DNA of 42,060 bases from an uncultured Clostridia bacterium (GTDB lineage: Bacteria > Bacillota > Clostridia > Christensenellales > Borkfalkiaceae). The stretch spans positions 1-42,060 of the forward strand of contig CATZIC010000007.1 in NCBI GenBank assembly GCA_958419945.1, in the 5' to 3' direction. Position 1 is the first letter of the stretch. Each line of letters begins with the position of its first letter. The notes beneath the pieces were generated by a model that was given only the letters and a program-made list of their open reading frames with translations, did not search any database and was not told the origin of the DNA. This document shows positions 14,711 to 21,009 of this stretch, piece after piece. The position numbers and the translations under genes are program-made.

Positions 14711-14800
14711 ATGAAAAAGCCAATAGATAACAGCGGTGTGAGACCGCCATTTGAAAAGGAAAGTTACCATAATAAAGCGGGAAGTGAACAGCAAAGATGA
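14711..14800 (+). CDS. Possible 29-residue leader protein overlapping spoVAC
   Basis: ATG 14711 to TGA 14798-14800, with the stop overlapping the spoVAC ATG (ATGA at 14797). The product begins MKKPIDNSGVRPPFEKESYH and is hydrophilic, with a basic C-terminus and no membrane segment. I do not recognise it. In favour: ATGA coupling, a candidate sigma-G promoter placing the transcript start at its ATG, and the weak spacing of the spoVAC ribosome binding site. Against: it is short and has no Shine-Dalgarno sequence. It may be a real small sporulation protein, a translational-coupling frame, or chance. Confidence 0.35.
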   Translation: MKKPIDNSGVRPPFEKESYHNKAGSEQQR

Positions 14801-15264
14801 CGGGTAGAAACGAACAGAATTTCAACAAAGATTATATAGAATACGTAAAATCCATTGCACCTAAAACCAACGAACCGAGAAGTTTATGGCACGCTTTTTT
14901 GGTGGGTGGTTTTATCTGCGTGATAGGTCAGTTTATACGCTACCTGTTTTTATATACTTTCGGATTGTATGGTGATGAACTCGCCGGTGCTACTTCAATG
15001 GCGCTTATCTTTATAGGATGTTTATTAACCGGCTTCGGCGTCTATGATAACATAGGACACGTTGCGGGGGGCGGGTCGATAGTTCCGATAACTGGCTTTG
15101 CTAATTCCGTTTGTTCACCTGCAATGGAATTTAAAAGCGAAGGGTTTGTTTACGGACTTGCCGCAAAAATGTTCGTAGTTGCAGGGCCTATTATCGTTTA
15201 CGGAATATCGGCTTCGGTACTAACGGGGCTTGTTTACTACGTAATCGGCTTGTTTACGGCATAG
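14797..15264 (+). CDS. spoVAC: Stage V sporulation protein AC
   Basis: 155 residues with about four membrane helices and the family patterns PRSLWHAFLVGGFICVIGQF, FIGCLLTGFGVYDNIGHVAG, GGGSIVPITGFANSVCSPAM and GFVYGLAAKMFVVAGPIIVYG. SpoVAC is an inner forespore-membrane component of the SpoVA channel that moves calcium dipicolinate into the spore and out at germination; B. subtilis SpoVAC behaves as a mechanosensitive channel. spoVAA and spoVAB are absent, giving the minimal C-D-E set common in Clostridia. GGGAAG about 12 bases upstream is a distant ribosome binding site. A hairpin terminator lies between it and spoVAD. Confidence 0.95.
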   Translation: MTGRNEQNFNKDYIEYVKSIAPKTNEPRSLWHAFLVGGFICVIGQFIRYLFLYTFGLYGDELAGATSMALIFIGCLLTGFGVYDNIGHVAGGGSIVPITGFANSVCSPAMEFKSEGFVYGLAAKMFVVAGPIIVYGISASVLTGLVYYVIGLFTA

Positions 15265-15289
15265 AAAATTAAGCAAAAAGTTTTTAGTG

Positions 15290-15315
15290 GCTCTTCCTTT
15301 CGGGAAGAGCTTTTT
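15290..15315 (+). terminator. Hairpin terminator between spoVAC and spoVAD
   Basis: GCTCTTCC (15290-15297) pairs perfectly with GGAAGAGC (15303-15310) around TTTCG, followed by five T residues. It sits within the spoVA cluster, so it may act as an attenuator lowering spoVAD and spoVAE transcription relative to spoVAC. Confidence 0.8.
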
Positions 15316-15365
15316 CATGCATAAAAAACTTTCGGTTACCAAAACTAATGTAAAAAGGTTAAAAA

Positions 15366-16355
15366 ATGTCAAATTCCACAGTATTTTTTAAAAACAAACC
15401 GAGAATCAGTTCCACTTTTACCATTGCCGGACCCAAAGAAGGGGCTTCGGTGTTCGGAAAGCATATTCACGAGCTTATGTCCGACGACAGGTTCGGCGAA
15501 GATACTTTTGAAAAGGCGGAATGCAAAATGTTATCAACATGCATCAAGAAAACCATTGAATCATCGGGTAAAAGTCCAAAGGATATAAACGCTATGGTTT
15601 CAGGTGATTTATTAAATCAGATAATTTCCGCAAGTTTTGCCGCTCGTGATTTTGATTTTCCTTATATCGGAGTGTATAACGCCTGCTCCACTTTTTCGGA
15701 AGCACTTGCGCTTTCCGCAACTCTTGTAGACGGGGGATATATGAAGAACGTTATAGCGGCAACGGGAAGTCATTTTGCAACGGCGGAAAGACAGTACAGA
15801 TATCCGTTAGAACTCGGTTCCACCAGGCCTCCACAGTCGCAATGGACGGTTACGGGCGCGGGCGGTGCGCTTATTAGCGACAAAGGGAGGTTTCCCGTAA
15901 TTGTTTCCGCAACTTTTGGCAAGGTGGTCGACTACGGAATAACCGACGCAAATAATATGGGTGCGGCAATGGCGCCTGCTGCTTGCGATACTTTGGTTAC
16001 GTTATTAAAAGAAACAAAAACGCTTCCGAGTGATTACGACTTGATATTAAGCGGTGATCTCGGCGCACTTGGTTCAAGACTTTTGAAAAAGCTTGCTTTA
16101 GATAAGGGGTTCGATATAAAAAATCACTCCGATTGCGGAGAAATGATTTACAATATCGAAGAAGAAGAATATCAAGGCGGAAGCGGTGCGGGCTGCAGCG
16201 CTGTGGTGTTCGGCTCTTACATTTACAAAAAATTATTAAAAAAGGAAATAAAACGCATGATTTTTATGGCTACGGGGGCGTTGCTTTCATCGGTTTCCAC
16301 ACAGCAAGGGGAATCTATACCGGGAATATGTCATGCGGTGGTGATTGAATCGTAA
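15366..16355 (+). CDS. spoVAD: Stage V sporulation protein AD
   Basis: 329 residues with a thiolase/ketosynthase-like fold. Recognisable segments are PRISSTFTIAGPKEG, YIGVYNACSTFSEALALSAT, NVIAATGSHFATAERQYRYP, TRPPQSQWTVTGAGGALIS and GGSGAGCSAVVFGS. SpoVAD binds dipicolinic acid directly and is the cytosolic-face, membrane-associated subunit of the SpoVA system. The region around the former thiolase cysteine has NACST, as in known SpoVAD proteins. AAAAAGG precedes the ATG. The stop overlaps the spoVAE start by one base (TAATG). Confidence 0.96.
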   Translation: MSNSTVFFKNKPRISSTFTIAGPKEGASVFGKHIHELMSDDRFGEDTFEKAECKMLSTCIKKTIESSGKSPKDINAMVSGDLLNQIISASFAARDFDFPYIGVYNACSTFSEALALSATLVDGGYMKNVIAATGSHFATAERQYRYPLELGSTRPPQSQWTVTGAGGALISDKGRFPVIVSATFGKVVDYGITDANNMGAAMAPAACDTLVTLLKETKTLPSDYDLILSGDLGALGSRLLKKLALDKGFDIKNHSDCGEMIYNIEEEEYQGGSGAGCSAVVFGSYIYKKLLKKEIKRMIFMATGALLSSVSTQQGESIPGICHAVVIES

Positions 16356-16726
16356 TGTGGGAAATCGTATTTATGTATATAAAGGCTTTCGTTGTAGGCG
16401 GGCTTATCTGTACGATTGCGCAGATTTTAATTAACACTACAAAATTGACTTCGGGCAGAATTTTGGTGGTGTTTATGCTTGCGGGACTTGTCCTTCAAAG
16501 CTTTGGAATTTACGAATATCTTATCGACTTTGCCGGAGCAGGCGCGACGGTTCCGATAAGCGGATTCGGTTATTTACTTGCGCAAGGCGCCATAAACGGT
16601 GCAAAAAGCGGCTTGTTCGGGGCAATAACGGGAGGACTGAAAGCGGCGTCGGCAGGTATTACGGCAGCAGTTGTTTTCAGTTTTTTAGTAGCACTAATCT
16701 TTAAACCTAAGTCAAAAGTTCATTGA
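16355..16726 (+). CDS. spoVAE: Stage V sporulation protein AE (AEb type)
   Basis: 123 residues, about four membrane helices, with AFVVGGLICTIAQILINTTK, LTSGRILVVFMLAGLVLQSFG, FAGAGATVPISGFGYLLAQG and AITGGLKAASAGITAAVVFS. This repeats the SpoVAC-type architecture, and SpoVAC and SpoVAE are related. It is the second membrane subunit of the dipicolinate channel. It begins on the last base of the spoVAD stop codon, so translation is coupled. No spoVAF or spoVAEa follows. Confidence 0.94.
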   Translation: MWEIVFMYIKAFVVGGLICTIAQILINTTKLTSGRILVVFMLAGLVLQSFGIYEYLIDFAGAGATVPISGFGYLLAQGAINGAKSGLFGAITGGLKAASAGITAAVVFSFLVALIFKPKSKVH

Positions 16727-16745
16727 TCTTGCATAAGATAGTTGT

Positions 16746-17396
16746 GTGAAACCATCTTGTCGTGTAAAAACCTTAAAAAGAAAAATAACTGCAATACTTT
16801 TCGTTATTGCGTTAATTGTGATTTACGTGTGCGTTTGCGCCTCTAAGTCGCTTCGGGCGATAGGAAAAGCTCAGTTTGAAGCGGAAATGTCTACTGCAAC
16901 GTACATTGCAATCGGTAAAACTATAGAAGATAAATCCCTCGAGGATCTGTTTTCGGTTATGACGGATGATAACGGAAATATTGTAATGATTTCAGCAAAT
17001 GGGCTTAAAATGAACACGTTGACAAAGACCCTTGCCGAAGAATGTTTGAAGGCCTATTCTTTGCTTGCCGAAGGCGGGGTGAGCGTGCCGATCGGCGCTT
17101 TTACGGGACTATCCTTTTTAACTGCCGTAGGAAAACCCGTAAATATGAAACTTATAACCGTTAAATCGGTAAAATGCGAGTTTTTAACTCAATTCGAGGA
17201 AGCAGGGATAAATCAAACGAAGCAAAGTTTGTATTTGCGAATCATACCCGATTGCAAGGTTATTGCGGGATTTAAAAGCGAGGCGCTTATCGGCGAGGTC
17301 AACTTACTTTGCTATGAAAACTATCTTATCGGTAAAGTTCCCGATACTTACGTAAACGTGTCGGGATATACGGCCGAAAAACTCGGAAAAGGCTAG
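16746..17396 (+). CDS. yunB: Sporulation protein YunB
   Basis: 216 residues from GTG 16746. One N-terminal membrane helix (about residues 13-31, ITAILFVIALIVIYVCVC) is followed by a soluble domain with VSVPIGAFTGLSFLTAVGKP and the conserved EEAGINQTKQSLYLRI. This PIG...GINQT pattern is characteristic of YunB, a sigma-E-controlled Firmicute protein whose loss reduces sporulation in Bacillus; its biochemical role is not known. It starts 20 bases after spoVAE. There is no strong Shine-Dalgarno sequence before the GTG, so the exact start is uncertain. Confidence 0.88.
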   Translation: MKPSCRVKTLKRKITAILFVIALIVIYVCVCASKSLRAIGKAQFEAEMSTATYIAIGKTIEDKSLEDLFSVMTDDNGNIVMISANGLKMNTLTKTLAEECLKAYSLLAEGGVSVPIGAFTGLSFLTAVGKPVNMKLITVKSVKCEFLTQFEEAGINQTKQSLYLRIIPDCKVIAGFKSEALIGEVNLLCYENYLIGKVPDTYVNVSGYTAEKLGKG

Positions 17397-17432
17397 ATAA
17401 ATCGGTTTTGCAACTTATAATTTGAGAAAATT

Positions 17433-17466
17433 CGGGGAAAACCTTGGTTTTACCCCGTTTTTTTAT
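17433..17466 (+). terminator. Intrinsic terminator after yunB
   Basis: CGGGGAAAACC pairs with GGTTTTACCCCG (one bulged A), with TT in the loop, and runs into TTTTTTT. It ends the sporulation block before pheST. Confidence 0.9.
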
Positions 17467-17495
17467 TTGAATTTTACATTTCAAGCCGTCTGAAC

Positions 17496-17524
17496 TTGAC
17501 TATGTAAATTTATTTATTTATAAT
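17496..17524 (+). promoter_or_regulatory. Strong housekeeping promoter of pheST
   Basis: TTGACT (17496-17501), 17 bases, TATAAT (17519-17524): 11 of 12 consensus positions with ideal spacing. Transcription should start near 17531, leaving a leader of about 48 bases, too short for a T-box. Confidence 0.85.
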
Positions 17525-17550
17525 AAAATCTGTCAAAATTCACACTATGC

Positions 17551-17566
17551 AACGCCAAAAGGCGTT
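17551..17566 (+). promoter_or_regulatory. Short hairpin in the pheS leader
   Basis: AACGCC and GGCGTT form a perfect six-pair hairpin with an AAAA loop, one base before the ribosome binding site AAGGGG. No T-run follows. It could modulate ribosome access or mRNA stability. Confidence 0.5.
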
Positions 17567-17578
17567 CAAGGGGCAGAT

Positions 17579-18598
17579 ATGGTTAAGAAATTCTCTGAAA
17601 TTTTACAGGAAGTTAAAGAAAAGATAACTTCTGCGGATACGTCAAAAATTCTTACCGAAATAAAAGTTGATTTTCTCGGTAAAAACGGCGTTGTAACAGG
17701 ACTTTTGAAGGGTATGAGGGATATAGCGCCCGAAGAAAGACCTGCTTTTGGACAACAGGTGAACGGTTTAAGAGCACAAATAGAGGAGCTCCTTCAAAAA
17801 AGAGAGGAAGCGGTTAAACAACGCGAACTTGCCAAAAAGTTTCAGGCGGAAGCGGTTGATATTACTCTTCCCGGAAAAGTTGGTGAGTTAGGCACTTTGC
17901 ATCCCATAACCATGGTTAAAAACGACCTTATCGATGCCTTTTCAGGCTTAGGGTTTGTAGTTTACGAAGGTCCGGAAATCGAAACCGACGTAAATAACTT
18001 CCAAATGCTTAATATTCCAAAAGATCATCCGGCACGTGATATGCAGGATACCTTTTATATTACCGACAGTATTCTACTTAGAACCCACACTTCGCCGGGA
18101 CAGGTGCACGTAATGACTAGCACCAAACCGCCGATTAAAGTTATGTGCCCGGGAAGAACTTACCGTTCCGACGACGACGCTACCCATTCGCCGATATTTC
18201 ATCAGATAGAAGGACTTGTGGTAGACAAAAATCTTTCGCTTTGCGACCTCAAAGGCACACTTGAAGAGATTTTGAAACACATCTTCGGAAGTAATATTAA
18301 GACGAGATTACGTCCCTCATACTTTCCTTTCACCGAACCCAGCGTAGAAGTGGACGTTTCCTGCTTCGAATGCGGTGGAAAGGGTTGCAAACTGTGCAAG
18401 GGTACCGGTTGGATAGAAGTGCTCGGTGCAGGCATGGTCAACAGAAAGGTTTTGAAAAACTGCGGCATCGATCCGGACGTTTATACGGGTTACGCTTTCG
18501 GTATAGGGCTCGAAAGAATCGCTATGCTTAAGTACCACATTCCCGATATAAGAATGTTTTTCGACGACGATTTAAGGTTTGTCAAACAGTTTAAATAG
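17579..18598 (+). CDS. pheS: Phenylalanine-tRNA ligase alpha subunit
   Basis: 339 residues, the usual length. An N-terminal coiled-coil arm (about 1-85) that contacts the tRNA is followed by the class II catalytic core: PKDHPARDMQDTFY, LLRTHTSPGQVH (motif 2 region), GRTYRSDDDATHSPIFHQIEG, FTEPSVEVDVSCFECGGKGC and motif 3 GYAFGIGLERIAMLKYHIPD. It forms the alpha2beta2 enzyme with PheT and charges tRNA-Phe. AAGGGG lies five bases before the ATG. The Cys cluster CFECGGKGCKLCKG is common in Firmicute PheS. pheT starts 11 bases after the stop. Confidence 0.98.
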   Translation: MVKKFSEILQEVKEKITSADTSKILTEIKVDFLGKNGVVTGLLKGMRDIAPEERPAFGQQVNGLRAQIEELLQKREEAVKQRELAKKFQAEAVDITLPGKVGELGTLHPITMVKNDLIDAFSGLGFVVYEGPEIETDVNNFQMLNIPKDHPARDMQDTFYITDSILLRTHTSPGQVHVMTSTKPPIKVMCPGRTYRSDDDATHSPIFHQIEGLVVDKNLSLCDLKGTLEEILKHIFGSNIKTRLRPSYFPFTEPSVEVDVSCFECGGKGCKLCKGTGWIEVLGAGMVNRKVLKNCGIDPDVYTGYAFGIGLERIAMLKYHIPDIRMFFDDDLRFVKQFK

Positions 18599-18609
18599 GG
18601 GGCGAGAAT

Positions 18610-21006
18610 ATGAGAATTCCATTAAGTTGGTTAAGTGAATACGTAGATATTTCAGACGTTAGTAAAGAACAACTTCGCGACGGTTTGTTTTCATGCGGTT
18701 TCGAGGTTGAAGAAGTAATAGAAGTTAACGAAAAAGTAAATAAAATCGTTGTCTGCAAGATTTTGCAAAAGACCCAGCATCCCGGTGCGGACAAACTTTT
18801 CGTCTGTCAAGTTGACGCAGGAAGTTACGGCGTTTTGCAGATTGTTACCAACGCTAAAAACGTGCAGGAAGGGGATCTGGTTCCCGTTGCCGTTAACGGC
18901 GCTACGCTTGCGGACGGGACCGTTATTAAAAACGGAAAGTTACGCGGCGTTGAGTCCTTCGGTATGTTCTGCGGAGGCGAAGAAATCGGTATATCCGAAG
19001 AATATTACGACGGTGCGGGCGGTGATTCGGTGCTTATATTCCACGACGAATTTCCGCTTGGAGAAGAAGTTGCGGAACTTCTTGACATAAAGGACACCGT
19101 TTTCGATATTTCAGTTACCGCAAACAGGCCGGATTGTCAAAGCGTGTTAGGCATTGCGAGAGAGGTTTCCGCACTACTTGGAAAACCGTTAAAGATGCCG
19201 TCGCTTTCTTATGCCGTATCGACTGTTAAGACAGAAGATAAAATCGGCATAAGCGTAGAGGATAACGAACTTTGCCCCAGATATATGGGCGCATACGTAA
19301 GCGATATTAAGATCGAAAATTCGCCTAAGTGGATGCAACGCAGGTTGTATTTAATGGGAATACGTGCAATCAATAACGTCGTCGATATTACGAACTACGT
19401 TTTAAATGAAATCGGTCAGCCCATGCACGCGTTCGATTATAGAGAACTAAGCGGCGGTCAAATTATCGTTAGAAGGGCAAACGACGGTGAAAAAATCGTT
19501 ACCCTTGACGAAAAGGAATTTTCGCTTAATAACGACGTTCTCGTAATCTGCGACAAGGATAAGCCTGCCGCTTTAGCCGGTATTATGGGCGGTTTCGGCA
19601 GCGGTATAAAAGAGGACACTAAGGAAATCGTGTTCGAAGCCGCTGTGTTTAAGCGTGATAATATCCGCAAAAACTCAAGGAAATTAAATCAGCGTTCCGA
19701 TTCTTCGGCAAGGTTTGAAAAAGGTGTAGATCCTTACACGACGGAAATCGGCATGAAACGTGCGTTATCACTTATAGATTCTTTGGGTGCAGGCAAAGTT
19801 TCTTCCTCGATTATTGACGTAAATTCCTGCTCTTTGGAAAAAAAGGTTATTACCACCGAGCTTCAAAGAATTTACAAGCTTTTGGGAATAACCGTTCCCG
19901 AAGAAAACGTTAAAAACATTCTTAACGGGCTTAATTTCGAATGCGCAATCGAAAACGACAAACTTACGGCTTTGGTACCGCTATATCGTGAAGACGTAGA
20001 GGATTATCCCGATTTAGCCGAAGAAATAATCAGAATGTACGGTTACGAACATATAAACTGTACTTTACTTAAAGATTCCGAAATTACTCACGGCGGAAGA
20101 AATCCCGCTCAAGTAAAAGAACAAAATGCAAAAGATTACCTTAGGTATAACGGATTTAGCGAGGTTGTAACCTATTCGTTTATTTCGCCTAAAGACTATC
20201 AGAATTTCGATATCGATACCGAAAATCTTAAACTTATTAAACTTAAAAATCCGCTCGGCGAAGATTTAAGTATAATGAGAACCACGTTGCTGCCTTCTGT
20301 TGTTTCGGTTGCTGTCAGAAATTTAAACAAAAAGAACCTAAGCGGCAGGATTTTCGAACTTGCTAAAGTTTATCTTGCTAAAGAGATTCCTTTGACCGAA
20401 CTTCCGGAAGAGCGTATGAAACTGTGCCTCGTTGCGTTTGGTGAAAAAGAGGATTTCTTCACCATGAAAGGCGTTATAGAAGGCCTTTTGTCCTCGTTAT
20501 TCTATAGCAAAAAGTTGTCGCTTAAAGCGGCAGAAAAGCCTTTCATGCATCCTACGAGGAGTGCTTCATACTTTGATGAGAATGAAAACGAAATCGCTTA
20601 TTTCGGTCAATTAGACCCGCTGACAGCAGAAAAACTCGGTGTGGATAAGCCTGTTTACGTTGCCGAAATAGATTATGCTTTGATATCTAATAGTTTGGAC
20701 CGTGAAATTTACGTTAAGAATTTTTCGAAATTTCCCTCTAGCGAACGTGATCTTGCGCTTGTTTGTGAAAAATCAACGACAAACGGCGAGATTTTAGAGG
20801 CTATAAATTCCGCAAGAATTAAAAACCTTGTTTCAATCGAACTGTTTGACGTATATACGGGCGATCGCATTTTAAGCGACAAAAAGAGCATGGCGTATAG
20901 GCTTACTTTCTCGTCAACCGAAAAGACTTTGGAAGTCGAAGAGGTTGATAATTACGTAAGAAAGATCCTTAAAGCCTTAGAAAATATAAACGTTAAATTG
21001 AGATAA
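18610..21006 (+). CDS. pheT: Phenylalanine-tRNA ligase beta subunit
   Basis: 798 residues, normal for bacterial PheT. Domains in order: an N-terminal segment (MRIPLSWLSEYVD), the EMAP-like tRNA-binding OB fold (about 38-150; CKILQKTQHPGADKLFVCQV), the B3/B4 editing region (about 205-370; INNVVDITNYVLNEIGQPMH), the B5 DNA-binding-like domain (about 400-475), the catalytic-like core (about 490-690) and the ferredoxin-fold anticodon-binding domain (about 705-798; FPSSERDLALVCE). It edits mischarged Tyr-tRNA-Phe and binds the anticodon. GGGGGCGAG lies upstream of the ATG. Confidence 0.98.
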   Translation: MRIPLSWLSEYVDISDVSKEQLRDGLFSCGFEVEEVIEVNEKVNKIVVCKILQKTQHPGADKLFVCQVDAGSYGVLQIVTNAKNVQEGDLVPVAVNGATLADGTVIKNGKLRGVESFGMFCGGEEIGISEEYYDGAGGDSVLIFHDEFPLGEEVAELLDIKDTVFDISVTANRPDCQSVLGIAREVSALLGKPLKMPSLSYAVSTVKTEDKIGISVEDNELCPRYMGAYVSDIKIENSPKWMQRRLYLMGIRAINNVVDITNYVLNEIGQPMHAFDYRELSGGQIIVRRANDGEKIVTLDEKEFSLNNDVLVICDKDKPAALAGIMGGFGSGIKEDTKEIVFEAAVFKRDNIRKNSRKLNQRSDSSARFEKGVDPYTTEIGMKRALSLIDSLGAGKVSSSIIDVNSCSLEKKVITTELQRIYKLLGITVPEENVKNILNGLNFECAIENDKLTALVPLYREDVEDYPDLAEEIIRMYGYEHINCTLLKDSEITHGGRNPAQVKEQNAKDYLRYNGFSEVVTYSFISPKDYQNFDIDTENLKLIKLKNPLGEDLSIMRTTLLPSVVSVAVRNLNKKNLSGRIFELAKVYLAKEIPLTELPEERMKLCLVAFGEKEDFFTMKGVIEGLLSSLFYSKKLSLKAAEKPFMHPTRSASYFDENENEIAYFGQLDPLTAEKLGVDKPVYVAEIDYALISNSLDREIYVKNFSKFPSSERDLALVCEKSTTNGEILEAINSARIKNLVSIELFDVYTGDRILSDKKSMAYRLTFSSTEKTLEVEEVDNYVRKILKALENINVKLR

Positions 21007-21009
21007 TTT

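Noticed and set aside
15316..15360. Sigma-G promoter between the hairpin and spoVAD
   Set aside because: GCATA is present but the best -10-like sequence is 22 bases away, beyond the usual 17-18.
16732..16762. Sigma-G promoter before yunB (GCATA, 17 bases, CATCTTG)
   Set aside because: The -10 is poor, lies after the yunB start, and yunB is a mother-cell gene in Bacillus.
17467..17578. T-box riboswitch before pheS
   Set aside because: The promoter leaves a leader of only about 48 bases and no T-box sequence or antiterminator is visible.
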